A stretch of 64,000 nt of DNA from Fragum whitleyi (GCA_948146395.1 OX411548.1:62391020-62455019), one strand, 5' to 3'; numbered from the stretch's first letter, positions 1 through 11,634 are shown. A program made the numbers and translations. The notes: a model not told the origin generated them from the letters alone.

Positions 1-703
1 CCATTTTCGCAAAAATGAACACAACTTGGGAATTTTTGTTCTGTTCAACATCGATAAGCCATCAAAACGCAGTAGTTTTCAAAAAATCATAACCGTCCAG
101 TGAACTTTACGTGGTTGATCCGAACAAAAGATCTGCGTTCTCGGACACGGGTAAAATGGCGTGTTCGGCGTCGAAAATGGCGACTTAATCATTGTTGATT
201 AACCTGTTTCCGAGACCTTCACGAAACATGGTATAATTTATGATTAGGGCTAATTCTTTGATTCACCATCAAGAAAACATAATTTGGTATTGAGTTATTA
301 AGGATAAGATGTGGTTATTTCGTTTACCATTCCGAAAACTTGTCTCTTGTGTTAGAATGGTATTTAACTCATAATACTAATCACGAGTGACTAGTAGGAA
401 AAGTCAAGACTTTGGGCTCGCTAGATCATTTCTCTTGGCTATTATTGGGAAAAAACACATATTGCTAACACACTCGGAGTCTTATCTAGGTGTCATCCTA
501 CGAACAACTGGTCACCCAGGGGAATTCAATATCAGAACCTAGACAATTGTGACTAATAACAATATTGGGGCTATGGACAAAATTGGTACATTTCACGGAA
601 AATCGATGATCCGCTACTACACTTCAACTTGACTTGAATTAGCCCATCAGAGATATTCTAAAATTGAATTGAATCAAAACACGAAGAAAAAGGTTGTGCA
701 TAG
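1..703. other. no gene seen
   Basis: AT-rich sequence without an exon-like reading frame, RNA gene or recognisable repeat. Confidence 0.5.
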
Positions 704-787
704 TATAACTCGAATACGCTATTGTGACTTGTGATTACAGTGCATTTGTATATAATCGGCGAGTCACAATAGCGAATTCTACTTATA
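704..787. repeat. short palindrome (MITE-like)
   Basis: Two imperfect arms of about 27 bp (704-730 and 761-787) share the block CGCTATTGTGACT in inverted orientation around a 30-bp loop. The right arm ends in the TA that serves as target site for the element starting at 788. Confidence 0.5.
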
Positions 788-1055
788 CAGTTAGTAACAT
801 CGTGATATTGACACTCATTCCGATCAAAACCGTTCTAGATCGCTCACTCAGCGCTCCAATCATTCATTCCAAGCACTCACTCAAAACCATTTAAAAAAAA
901 CGCTCCATGGTCAATAAAAGTGATAAGATCAACAACTACATTCAAAACAAAAATCGGTAGATAAAATCCACGATTTCACTGACATAGTTCAGTTTTGTAA
1001 GCATATGATGGGTTCGTGAAAACATAGAAAGCTATTTATAGAACATGTATGCATA
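788..1055 (+). mobile_element. family A MITE, 3'-truncated copy
   Basis: It starts with the family A terminus (CAGTTAGTAACATCGTGA) right after a TA. It then carries the CTCACTCAGCGCTCC and TTCATTCC blocks shared with the copies at 35014 and 51272. It stops before the central hairpin, where an unrelated block (1057-1091) begins. Confidence 0.8.
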
Positions 1056-1056
1056 T

Positions 1057-1091
1057 ATAGGTAGATTTTGCGCTGTGAGCCGTGAAATCAA
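1057..1091 (+). repeat. 35-bp block shared with 53488-53524
   Basis: The segment TATAGGTAGATTTTGCGC plus the following GTGAGCCGTGAAATC recurs in inverted orientation, with a few mismatches, just upstream of the last tetraspanin exon. It is probably the edge of a dispersed repeat. Confidence 0.5.
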
Positions 1092-2084
1092 CTTTTTACT
1101 GTTTGATTCTCGTGCAATTTGTTCGAAATAGATAAAACAGCTTTAAATAGCGCATTTAGAAAGTTTAAAATTTACTTTGTAAACCAAAGTTATTGCTTGT
1201 CTTAAAACGTCATATTCACTCAAACATGTACTTTCATAATTGCAGTGGAGTCAGGTTAAATTCCTATCATTTGCTTTTCAATTATATACGATTTACCTAT
1301 GATAATGGACTGAGCGCCAACGTCAGAGCTCAGTTTACAAAATACACCTATAGTATAAAAGGGAGGTATTCATGCCAGTGGATTGTATAAAACAAATAAC
1401 AATACAAAAAAAATAAAATAAACAAACAACAACAAATTTCTACTTAAGGATAATAAGACCTAAATATTGAAACTAATCATACTAATTGATACATTCATTT
1501 AGAATTTGGAGAAAAGTATGGTAGTGTAATTTCATCACATTGTATGAACACGTGGATTTATAATACGACCTATGTCGCGGGAGTGAAATAACGACGCCTC
1601 GTTTTTATCTGTTTATATATTTTTATATAGTTTAATAAATTACATATTCCATGACCACTCATTCAATACCCTCTATTTATATAAACGTTATTAGGTTTTC
1701 AGTTCTGCACAGAAACATACAAATACCGTTTTTATATCACCTTCTTAAATAAAATCTTCTCTGAAGTTAATCAAAGATAAGTGTGGAGTAGATTTGTTTC
1801 GAATCGAAATATAGGTTTGCAGTGTCACTGGCTTCGAATCGATGTTAACGTGTGCATATGAGAGGATTTCAGGTAAAAGATCATTTGAAACGTATGAGAA
1901 AATCATTGATTCCACTTAGTGCGCCAATTATTCAAACCTCAATATTGGTACAGACTTAGACGGAAGCTATTAAGCTTACATACTCAAAATCGATCTAGGA
2001 CGGATGAAAAGCGGGCTCAATGTAATAAGTTTTAATTTGATAATCTGAATTACATTATCGTATTTATAATTATCTTCTTTACAT
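1092..2084. other. no gene seen
   Basis: AT-rich. The only longer open frame (1193-1390) looks like chance: low complexity, no splice context and no family resemblance. Confidence 0.5.
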
Positions 2085-2455
2085 GTAATGCTTTTCGGTG
2101 ATTTATCGAGAAATAAAAATAGATTGTAATTTGATAAATTCACCGCCTGACCAGTGAAATTATCAAAAAACTTTTACCCCGACTTTGTTCATTTCACCAT
2201 ATCTGGTGTTATCTAAGCGGAGCCCTAGATGAAGTCATCATGAACAATCATGCGCAATATGACGCGTTCTAGGAAAGTGTATCCTTATATTTTCTCACAG
2301 TTTGTCTCATTTTTGCATAATTAAAAATTATAATAATCGTTTGTTTTAGTGTAAGAGCGATTGATACTTTATATTATGAATAACATAAACTATTTATCAC
2401 TCTTGGCTCCGCCAATAGTGAAAATAAAGCTTTTGTTGTTCACCCTATGAAATAT
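2085..2455 (+). repeat. dispersed repeat R2, copy 1
   Basis: Shares an ordered set of blocks with 29545-29865 and 44865-45265: a TTCATTTCAC block, ATGACGCGTT or the equivalent, TCGTTTGTTTT, an AAAGCTTTT/CACTC segment and a GTTCACC end. No coding potential is visible; the class is unknown. Confidence 0.5.
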
Positions 2456-2856
2456 TAATCAATCTTAAACTGAAACAAATGATTATACTTTTGAATGAAT
2501 CGTTATTTATCGTATTTATAGTTATATGGTTATTATCATTTTTGATGATTCAAACTAATCACTTCCCCCCTCAAATTTTTTATCAAAATTATTGTAATCA
2601 TTATAATTACTTTTATTATCATTTACTACAATGTTTTCCACTTTTTTTTTTATTTATTCATTTTTTTTTAGATTTATTGGTATTTTTTTATTATAATTGC
2701 GCTTAGTACAAACTTCAGGCGATAGAATGTCGTTACTACTGGCTAAATTTGATCCGAGGGTCTTTCTAACAAAACGTAACCGCTTTAATAATTTCTCATA
2801 TGCAAATCCGATCTCGTTCGAAATTAACAAATAGACATATATACATCATAATTCGT

Positions 2857-2926
2857 TGATGGGGGTCAAAACCTCGTAGCTACAGCTTGAATAAGCTGGA
2901 GTTACGAGGTTTTAATCCCCCATTGA
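2857..2926. repeat. 70-bp hairpin element
   Basis: Nearly perfect palindrome with arms of about 32 bp, the outer part being TGGGGGTCAAAACCTCGTA and its complement. The core (CTACAGCTTGAATAAGCT) is also the core of the palindrome at 62204-62267, so the two loci carry the same small foldback family. Confidence 0.65.
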
Positions 2927-3634
2927 CAGTATGCGCTTTGAGATCGTTTTCATCTCGGCTGGTTTGGAATATAAAGTCGAGTTAAAATCTATGTTACTAT
3001 TTAAGATGTTTTCTTGAAATTTGGCATGCATACTCAGTTTCAAGAGAGCAATCCTTACTATTAAGGGTGGCAACTTTTAGAAACATTATGTTAGAATTAT
3101 GCACCTTTTATCTGCTTAAATGTTTTCACTACTAGCTGTTTCAAACATTCGAACAAATATGGCGTTGGCCTTGTTCTGCAAATATGCCTGAAACGACAGC
3201 TACTAGAAATTTCTTAGCAAAACCGTTAACCAGAGTTGTTTTATGAAATATTAATGTCCTACTATTGAATAATTCCTGGTCTCATGTAAATTTAGAATGA
3301 TGTTATATTTTGTTTTCTGCTATTGCGTAATTTAGTCATAGAATAGAAAAAAATGACACTCATTAAACAAGACAGCGGAAAATAATACAATACTAACTAT
3401 TCAACAAAAAATCGCGTTTGTGTCCTTTATCGCAGAAAAGAACCATTTGGGAGGAAAAGATTGTTGGTGATGGAAAGAAAGAGAGAATTAATGAATAAAT
3501 GAACGAATTTCCGAACGAACTAACCAATTTCGTTCGAACTAACGAATAAATTCATTTATGAAATGAATCACTTGAATTAAATGAATGTTTACATCTTAGA
3601 TATAGCATGCCCAAGGTGAGATTTTGTGATCAAC
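2927..3634. other. no gene seen
   Basis: Nothing coding. AT-rich sequence with a short GAAT-rich stretch around 3490-3590. Confidence 0.45.
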
Positions 3635-4210
3635 TTTTTATCTGTCGTGCTTCTTCTCAACTGGACAGATTTAAAACAAACTTTGCACAAACGTTCCTTT
3701 GATGAACATTCTTAAAACGTTTACGTGTTTTTTTTTTTTTTTTTTTTTTTATTGGTCTCCATATATTGGCGTGACAAGGCGGGCGAAATATTGTGTGAAA
3801 TCTTTGAACAGGTTCTCCCCCAAAACTATTCGGCAAATTACAACAAAATTTGACATGGATGTTCATTGAATGACTTTCCCCAAACCTTGTTCTTAATACT
3901 TTTATTGACTCCTAAATATTGGCATGGAAGGGATGGTCATACGTTGAAATCTTAAAACGTCTTCTCTTCAAAAACAGTTAAGTCATTTTCAACCAAACTT
4001 TGCATAAATGTTTTTTGAGTAACCCTAGGATGAACTTGCTCATAAAATTTTAACTGATCTCGTTTCCCTAATATGGGCGTGGTAGGGCTTGGCCTTTTTT
4101 CCACTTTGAAATCTTTAAATGTCTTTTTCTCCCAAAACATTCGGCCAATTTCAATTAAATTTGTCATGAATGTATCTTGGGTAACCATTCTGAAATTTGT
4201 TTTTACAAAA
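3635..4210. repeat. degenerate tandem array, ~150-160 bp unit
   Basis: The phrase TGAAATCTTNAAA followed by CCCAAAAC recurs at about 3797, 3944 and 4106 (spacing 147 and 162), each followed by a CCAAxxTTTGxxATGxATGTT segment. A fourth, weaker unit precedes them and is interrupted by a poly(T) run at 3727-3750. Open frames over this array are shadows of the repeat. Confidence 0.6.
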
Positions 4211-5741
4211 CTCACACAATTGTCCCAGTTTAACCAGGCTGCTCATAATGTTTCAATCTCAACAATATTCATTCATCTTATATTATTCAGATGGGCGATT
4301 AAGGACCAATCTGGTTTTATTCAAGCGAACTACATAATTTAGATAATGCAATATATTTTCTTTGCGTACAAAAAAGAATGATTCTCTTTGACCACAATCG
4401 TAACAAAATTTAAAAGAGGAACAAAATGAATGTGAAGCTACTTCGTTCTATGCCGCGATATGTTTCTAATAGCGAATCGGTATTAAATATTAATTAAATA
4501 CAGCGGCCTAAAATATCATCGCACAGGAACCCGATGCCAACAAATATTATCTTCACATGCAATACTATCCAAAACTGTCTCCCCGCAGAAAAAACTCTAA
4601 TATTCTACATGTATCTACAATGGGTTTATAAGACTTATTTTTAGCTAGCAAAGCTAGCAAATTTTTAGGAAGTCTCAAAGTTCAAATGAGTGCAAACTGC
4701 CTCTGGCAGCTTAACCACTAAATCAATGAATGCTTTCGTCATAAAAAGTAGTTCTCCCGTTATGTTGCATACCTATGTCTGTAGTTTCAACCCCCCTCCC
4801 CATACTTTAAGCTCGTAAGGGCTTATGGTGAGCTATGTGATTATTAGATATCCCTCGTACGCCGTTCGTCATCAACTCTCTGTAGTGTTTATATCATAGG
4901 GGTGACAATTCATGAATATTGGATAGTAATGTTTGTCAGGTCATTAAGATGAACCGTATGAATTGAAATTTGATTCATAAACAACCCATAATTAACAAAT
5001 GAGTGTTTCGTTCATTAAAATTCAAAATTGGCAGAAAACGTCTTTATACATAATCCAACAACAAACCCACAAAAAATAAATCGTTTGTTAAAACGAAAAT
5101 AGCGTTTCCGAAATGCATTCAATTTTCTACCAACTTTGTTTTTTTATCGTTTTCCTATTTGAACATCAAGACAGAAAGGCTTCGATGCAACACTTTACTA
5201 TACTATATCGTATGTAGCGTGAAAAAGGTTAAAACGTCTTTAACGTCGTTGGAGCTAAATCAACATCATTGTGCATCATTGTGCTCCAATGTCGGTGACA
5301 ACAGTCCCTATGTTTTATAGATAGGACCGATATTACTTAGCAAAGCTGTTAATGATTACTAGTTCAGTGGTAAAGTTCATAATTTTTCTGTAACTAGAAA
5401 AGTTACATATTCATAGAATAATTATCAGTTTTTCAAAATCAATGAAATACACAAACAAGGTACCATATATAGCCCTGGTAATAGAATATTTTAACAGCAT
5501 TTTAACAAAGTTTGTAACATTGATATTTCTAAAGTGAAAATAGAAACCAGTATATTTAAAGTCGGTCCCAAGGTAGCAGCTCTATGTTTAAACAGTCTTT
5601 TATTGAAGCGTTATTTGGTTTATTTTGTTGTTCTCTTTTTTGAAGAAACTAGTTCAACCAAACAATTTGGTATGAACAAATCCATTTTTAATGTCAATCA
5701 AAGATCTTTTTCCTTTTATTTCGAGCAAAGGCTAAATCAAA
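4211..5741. other. no gene seen
   Basis: No exon, RNA gene or clear transposon terminus. A reading frame entering the next element (5534-5860) is chance plus the ATTC microsatellite. Confidence 0.45.
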
Positions 5742-6249
5742 CAGTTCGGTACATCGTGGAATTGACATCTATCTCAATCGTAACCATTCTAAAACGCTCA
5801 CTCAGCGCTTCATTCATTCATTCATTCATTCATTCATTCATTCATTTATTAATTAATTAATTAATTAATTCATTCATTTATTCTAATTCATTCATTCAAA
5901 ACACTAGCTCAAACCACTCAAAAACGGTCCAAAATGACTGAAAAAATAAAATCAACAGCTGCATCAAAAATGAATATAGATGGTAAACTTCGCAATTTCA
6001 CTGACATTATTGAAATTGTAAGCGTCTAATTGGCTCTTGAAAAAACGGAAGCTATTTATAGAACTTTTATTTACATTTTATTAAAGGAAGGTTATAAATA
6101 TCGCTAATTTTGTTCATTCTGAACAAAATGAGCAACATTGGATTATCTCATTTTAGTTTCATTCAAAACTCACTCATCTCGCTCACTCAATATCATTCAA
6201 AATCATTCCATTATCATACAGCTTGACAATTTCACGATGTTCTTAACTG
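5742..6249 (+). mobile_element. family A MITE, full-length copy
   Basis: Begins CAGTTCGGTACATCGTGGAA and ends TTTCACGATGTTCTTAACTG followed by TA. The central hairpin is intact at about 6098-6135. At 508 bp it is longer than the usual 430 because the internal ATTC motif has expanded. Confidence 0.85.
5811..5871. repeat. ATTC then TTAA microsatellite
   Basis: About nine CATT units followed by about six TTAA units. The motif occurs as one or two units in other family A copies, so the microsatellite was seeded inside the transposon. Confidence 0.8.
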
Positions 6250-6860
6250 TATATAGTTTGTGCGTTATTCACATTCCCCACAATTCCATGTGTGTGTGAT
6301 AGACAGAAATTGAGAGGCCTGGCTAGCCACACAGTGCATTTAGAATTATTCGACTAGTGTAATCAGACATTTTGAGTCAGAAGCCATCAATACAGCGAAC
6401 GGTGAAGACTCAGATCCGACTGTGCGGATGCAAAGTCTTATCTGAGCCTCGACGTTGAGCACACTCGCACGGGTTCATATTTCATTTCCAAACAGAAGTT
6501 TACTCGGAATCCGCAAGGCGGCTGTTTAGGGATGGCGCAAATGCTGCAAGAGCATTTTGCTTATAATTTCTTGTCTTGTACCTGATTATACACCGTTGAT
6601 AATACTAGGTGGAATTAACCCAAATGTAAAAGATGGGGCCATTTGAGTTTTCCGTATCAACTTTCTATCATAAATTCCGATCAGTTCAAAAGAATTGTGA
6701 AATCATTCCAATGTCATAAAGCTTGTCAATTTCACGATGTTCTTAACTGAAAAGACACACAAAAGCGGAATGGTCAGCTGGTGACTCGGGTGAAATGTTT
6801 CTGATGCACTGGTGTGCAAAACGACACGAAACCATGGTTGGATCAACCACGCGACGTTAA
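6250..6860. other. no gene; solo MITE end and short shared motif
   Basis: Contains the solo family A end listed at 6697 and, near 6405-6440, a degenerate inverted motif (CGACTGTGCGGATGCAAAGT) that recurs at 53966 and 60891. Otherwise nothing recognised. Confidence 0.45.
6697..6750 (+). mobile_element. family A MITE, solo 3' end
   Basis: Only the terminal part is present (ATTCCAATGTCATAAAGCTT then TTTCACGATGTTCTTAACTG), nearly identical to the end of the copy finishing at 6249. Confidence 0.65.
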
Positions 6861-7408
6861 AGCTGCTCTTTCACAGATTGGGGAAAATGTGATTTTTGAA
6901 TTTTTGTAAAATCAGTCGGAAATAACGTCCTCATTATATTGAAGCCTTTGAAATAATAAGATTCAATCTGGTAATGCATGGAAAGAAAGAACTATACTCC
7001 TAAATTTAGCAAAATTCATTCTGCAAAAATAAAGCAACTACTAACGCCTAAACAAATATTCTTTAATTTCGAGCCAGCTATTTACGCATGTGTATTCCGC
7101 ATGTTCGTTTTATTTAATCAAAGATTGAGGTCAAAGTATTTAACAGCTGGAAACTTCATATCTATACAAGCAAAAATGAAAAAAATATTCACAGAAAGTA
7201 ACTATTTTGTAATTTATAGACTTAAAATAAATAGACTGGATACCTTACTGATCTTGCCGCTTCGAAAAAATATCTTACAAACTTATTGAAATATATTGTT
7301 TTTAGTGCCAATGCCCTTGGGTCATTCTTAATCGTCTAAAAATACACACTTTTCAAAATTTAAGAACAAGTCTTGTATTTTTTCTATGGAAACTGTGAAA
7401 GAGCAGCT
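6861..7408 (+). mobile_element. TTAA-flanked element G, copy 1
   Basis: Perfect 16-bp terminal inverted repeats (AGCTGCTCTTTCACAG and its complement) lie directly inside TTAA at 6857-6860 and TTAA at 7409-7412. A TTAA target is typical of piggyBac-superfamily elements, though the terminal bases are not the usual CCC. The 548-bp body has an open frame at 6978-7289 of 103 residues that is partly shared with the second copy (30841-31390). The element is too small to encode a transposase, so it is non-autonomous. Confidence 0.8.
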
Positions 7409-7919
7409 TTAAATAACTGAAATCCTGTTGATAATACAAGCAAAAATCAAACAATATTTATTGTCATCTAAGATATTCTTTATTCGGGGCCCGAATTGTT
7501 GATTTAAAATTCGTCTGACAACAACTGTTCATGATTTTATTCCACGTGTTTTCAAATTGACTTGGGAAGAATTCACCGCAATCAGCCAAATGAACTTTTA
7601 TAATGAAATACCCGGTCACCTTTCGAAGGAATGGCTTTGCACCGGGTTATTTGAAATGCAGTATTTCCGGATTAATCAGGGTGATTTTGGATTAGAAGAT
7701 CAATAAATCCACCCCATACCTTCCATTCAATTCATTCCGTTGGTCTTTATTTTCTTTTCTATGGCAAAATTCCTAGCTTGGATTTCTGGTGTTTATAATA
7801 ACCAAGGCCACATGTTTGTGCGTTCGTTTACTCTTGCTTACAAATTTAATCTTTTAGAAGTGTGATTTGTACGAAGCCGATAATTGAACAGTACGCCAAC
7901 TGCCCAAGACTTCTACAAA
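7409..7919. other. no gene seen
   Basis: No recognisable coding or RNA feature. Segments near 7610-7650 form a weak inverted pair (ACCCGGT...ACCGGGTT). Confidence 0.4.
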
Positions 7920-8351
7920 CAGTTAACAATATCGTGAAATTGACTCTAATTCCGATCAAATTCATTTTAGTTCGTCCACTCAGCGCCAATTCATTTTCAA
8001 ACACTCACTTAAACTATTCAAAAACGCACCAAAATCACTAAAAAGACAAGATCAACATTTACATTCTTAATAAAAAGCGTTAGAAAATATCAACGATTTT
8101 ATTGACTTATTTGCATTTGGAAGCGTCTGATTGATTGGTGAAGGTTAAAAAATCTTTTTAAAGAACCTGCTTATATATTTTATTAAAGGGAGGTAATAAT
8201 TATCGCTTATTTTGTTCATCTTGAACAAATTAAGCAATGCTATATTACCTCCCCTTAACCCCATTCAAACTTGCCGCTCTCTCTCATTCAATTGCATTAC
8301 GAAATCATTCCTAAATCATTCTCCTTGTTATTTTCATGATGTTGATAATTG
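7920..8351 (+). mobile_element. family A MITE, full-length copy
   Basis: Starts CAGTTAACAATATCGTGAAA. The central GTTCA/TGAAC hairpin lies at about 8200-8240, bracketed by GGGAGGTAAT and ATTACCTCCC, and the copy ends GATGTTGATAATTG before TA. Confidence 0.85.
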
Positions 8352-8384
8352 TATTTCGATGTGAAGATGACTTTATGCATCTAC

Positions 8385-8473
8385 CCGTCGTTCAGGATAA
8401 CATAAGATGACAAACTATTTGCAAAATACACCGCGCTTTGCACGCAAATTTGTCATCCCGAACGTAGGGTTGG
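8385..8473 (+). mobile_element. family B hairpin MITE, short copy
   Basis: Carries CGTTCAGGATAACA, the CGCTTTGCACGCAA centre and the outer end TGTCATCCCGAACGTAGGG. About 45 bp of one arm are missing compared with the 137-bp copy at 40476. Confidence 0.6.
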
Positions 8474-8752
8474 TTCTCTTACAATTCCTTTTATGTTGTT
8501 ACTCTTGATATTGATCTTAACGAGATAATTTTCACAAGTAACTACAATATAGGTTTGTACTCCTATTTAGATATTATGATTTTAAATCAAAATGACTCCA
8601 TAGTAGTGGGGCATTATGGGTGATTAGTCTAAAATCACAAAAATTTATTATGTAATCGTTATATGTCTAACAAAATTAATTTCAATAAACCTGTAAAAAA
8701 TGACGATTTCCAAAATGAGTGTCAATACAAGTTGACCATTTCGAAGACTTCA

Positions 8753-9148
8753 GGTAGATACATCGTGAAATTGACATTCACATAAATCAAATCTAAATTG
8801 GTCCAGTGCTCAATTCATTCATTCCAAATATTCACACGCTCCAAAATCACTAAAAAGATGGTATCAACGGTGCATTAAAAATATAGCTAGAGAAAAATCG
8901 CGATTTCACTGACATAATTGAAATTATAAGCGTCTGGTTCAGTGTTCTTGAACAGATAGGAAATTATTTTTAGAACTTGCATGCATGTTTATTAAAGGAA
9001 AGTAATACGTATCGTTAATTTTGTACATCCTGAACAAAATTAGCGACATTGGATTACCTCCCTATAATTTCACTCATCGCATTCAATTTACTTCCAAAAT
9101 CATCCCAAAATCATTCACCTTGTCAATTTCATGATATTGTTTTAATGT
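8753..9148 (+). mobile_element. family A MITE, degenerate full copy
   Basis: Recognised by ACATCGTGAAATTGACATTC at the left, the central ATTTTGTACATCCTGAACAA hairpin near 9020 and TTGTCAATTTCATGATATTG at the right. The termini are decayed. Confidence 0.7.
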
Positions 9149-9509
9149 CATGTTGAACTTTAATATTTTGCTTTGGCAGGAGGTAAAGACAAAGATCTGC
9201 CTGTATTTTAAGCATTGTGAACTTAGTCCATATCCCTTGATTTTCCCCCATGACAGGACTTAATACTTACGTCAAAATTTTTAGCAAGAAATGTAGATAG
9301 CACAGTCGTGTGTGACTTAAACACACCTAACGCGCCCAGTAATTTGATTTCGGATTATAATCTAATTTGCTATTTTTTATAAGTTCAACGCTCCGATGTC
9401 TCTTAGAACTAGTGCTAGTAAAACTTGCGATTATTCTTTTATTTTTTTCTAACTGATTGACATTTGCATACAAGGACAAGTGAACGCAATGACGGAGTTA
9501 CATAAAGTT
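9149..9509. other. no gene seen
   Basis: Nothing recognised. Confidence 0.4.
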
Positions 9510-9640
9510 CAGCCGTGTGTCTTTCAGGATGACAAAACTTTGTAACCTTAAATTCTCCGCTTTTAGCGTGCATTTGCATGCAAAGCGGGAAATAATTTGC
9601 AAATAATTTGCATCGTTTTGTCATTCTGAACGCAGGGCAG
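9510..9640 (+). mobile_element. family B hairpin MITE
   Basis: Left arm CAGCCGTGTGTCTTTCAGGA, centre GCATTTGCATGCAAAGCGGG, right arm TCATTCTGAACGCAGGGCAG. The right arm is better conserved than the left. Confidence 0.65.
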
Positions 9641-9782
9641 AATTAAAGACATAATTCTATTTTGATTCTTCTAGCCTTCCGTTTGTATGTTTTTATTCTT
9701 TGTTATTAGCCGATTTCAGCAATTTTACAGTTATTTCATGTGAACCGGTGCATTTACATCTGATTTCTTATCGTTTTTCACA

Positions 9783-10094
9783 CAGTTAGATACATCGTGA
9801 AATTGACTGTCATTCCGATCAAAATCATAATAAATTATTCTCTCAGCGCTCCTTTTATTCATTACAAACCCCCAATCAAATCGATCGAAACGCTCCAAAA
9901 ATCTTAAGAGAACATTTCGAAATCATTCAAACGATTAGCATTGAATTCAAATCGATCAAATTATTCTACGATTTTATTGGCTGACGTAGATTTTAAAGTA
10001 TCTGATTGGTCCACGAAAACACACAAACATAAAAGTACGTATATCTTACTAAAGGGAGGTTATCCAGTATCGCCAATTTTGTTCATCTTAACTG
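9783..10094 (+). mobile_element. family A MITE with internal deletion
   Basis: Intact from the left terminus to the first arm of the central hairpin (ATCGCCAATTTTGTTCATC), then jumps straight to the terminal TTAACTG before TA. Everything from the hairpin tip to the right terminus is gone. Confidence 0.75.
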
Positions 10095-10146
10095 TATTTC
10101 GTTCGAGCCACCAGCTTCTCAAGCCACTTCTCAATCGTCCACTCGG

Positions 10147-10424
10147 GTTTGCTTGTTTGAATGGGGTTTTACGCCACTTTCAAGAATGTTTCAGCTATAT
10201 CGCGGCGACTGGAGCAGTTAACAATGGATTCCTCGTATTTCTCTCACCGGTACTACCATCACATCCTTTCCTAGCCCCCAGCTGCTATCTCACATAGGTC
10301 TACGAGTATCAACCCATTGGTGAGAGACAAATAGTCGGAAAGAATGAGTGCCACCGTCGAAGATCGAACCCGGGACCTCTAGATTGACAGTTCGATGCGC
10401 TACCAACTGCGCTATGACGGCGGC
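10147..10424 (-). mobile_element. S1 tRNA-derived SINE
   Basis: On the minus strand the copy starts with a tRNA-like head: GCGCAGTTGGTAGCGCATCG serves as box A region and GGTTCGATC as box B. The shared body (GTTGATACTCGTAGACCTAT and following) comes next, and it ends in a CAAACAAGCAAA-type tail. Pol III transcription is inferred from the boxes. Confidence 0.8.
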
Positions 10425-10814
10425 TCTACCACTGATTTTGGACAAATAAAGAATGCCGGAAAGACTTCTGTCAAATAGAATATGGAATTTGGCCGAGCCA
10501 GTAATCCAACTCATTACCTCAGAATTGAAAGCCGGCTGAGAAAACCGGACTTATCTCTGTTGCGCTCAAAATGACTTTTGATTATATTGTTTTTATATTT
10601 GTAAGTTTTGACCTACCTGTGTATTTTTTTTGTCAATGATTAATTATAGTATTATGCTTTAGGGCTTTTTTTTAAATTCTCATTTATCTAGCGATCAATA
10701 ATCATTGGTGAACATTTTCTAAAAAACAGTCAGACCGATAAGCTAAGTTATAGAACTTGTGGCCAGACTCCTTAGCCTAGTTTGAACAGAATTGAATTTT
10801 TAATTATGTTTAAA

Positions 10815-11428
10815 AAAGGGAAATAATTTGCAATGAAATATGTTTTAACTATAAACACGGGTTCTATAGATAGCTTTCTATGTCTTCATGAATCAATCAG
10901 ACACTTCCAAATTCAATTAAGTCAGTGAATTCGTTTATATTTTCTTACGTCCGTCCGATTAGCTCAGTTGGTAGATCACCGCACTTTAAAACTATTGAAG
11001 TTCGACTACGTAGGTTCGATTCCTGGGCTGGCACACTATCAAACTGATTGACCTTCGGTTGAGTCGTTATACCGAGGTCCCGTGTGACGGTACTTTACAC
11101 CGAGTTCATTAAAGAACCATGGCGGATCTCAGCAGTAGTTTCGTCATGTATCCTTTAATATCCCCCGTAACAACCAACCGTCTTCTGGGGCCGTCGCTCA
11201 TATGTAGCATGTGCTACAGTAACGACGATAAATAAAAGGAAATACGGACATATTTTCTAACGAATTTTATTTTGAATTAGGTTGTTGATTTAGTCTATCT
11301 GGTGACTTTGGAACGTTTTTAAATGGTTCTAATGAGTGTTTGGAATGAATGAATGGGTTGTTGAGTGAGCGATTTAGAATGGTTTCAATCGGAGTGAGAA
11401 CCATATTTAAGACGTTATTAACTGTTTC
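10815..11428 (-). mobile_element. family A MITE split by a SINE
   Basis: The left part (10815-10949) matches the inner half of minus-oriented family A (ATCAATCAGACACTTCC, AATTAAGTCAGTGAATTC). The right part (11250-11428) carries the GGAATGAATGAATGG and GAGTGAGCGATTTAGAATGG blocks and ends TTATTAACTG. S3 lies between them, and the outer left end is missing. Confidence 0.65.
10950..11249 (+). mobile_element. S3 tRNA-derived SINE
   Basis: The head is tRNA-like: GATTAGCTCAGTTGGTAGAT (box A) and GGTTCGATTCCTGGGC (box B) about 50 bp apart. The body is unrelated to S1, with an ATAAATAAAAGG tail. It is flanked by 13-bp direct repeats, ATATTTTCTTACG (10937-10949) and ATATTTTCTAACG (11250-11262), one mismatch. 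It is not a functional tRNA because the acceptor arm does not pair. Confidence 0.8.
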
Positions 11429-11634
11429 GCCTTTGGTCAAACCCTGTGGCCTGCACAACTAATGAGGATCTGAACTCTCCGAATTTGTGCACATTTTCTC
11501 AATCTAAATGATCATTCAATTATCACAAATCATTATTTTTGGAATTTGATCTCCAGTTGGGCTCATAATATCATATCCCTTCTAAATAATTTTTTTATGG
11601 AATTCGAAGCTGACACCCTTACGCAGAACGAGTC

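Noticed and set aside
3952..4215. 87-codon minus-strand ORF with internal KTFxxxxVEK repeats
   Set aside because: The peptide repeat mirrors the ~160-bp DNA tandem array; neighbouring units have stops in the same frame.
5811..5871. Short regularly spaced repeats as a CRISPR-like array
   Set aside because: It is a simple ATTC/TTAA microsatellite without spacers. No CRISPR array was seen anywhere.
9941..10297. 118-codon plus-strand ORF
   Set aside because: It overlaps the end of a family A element and an S1 SINE; the frame has no family resemblance.
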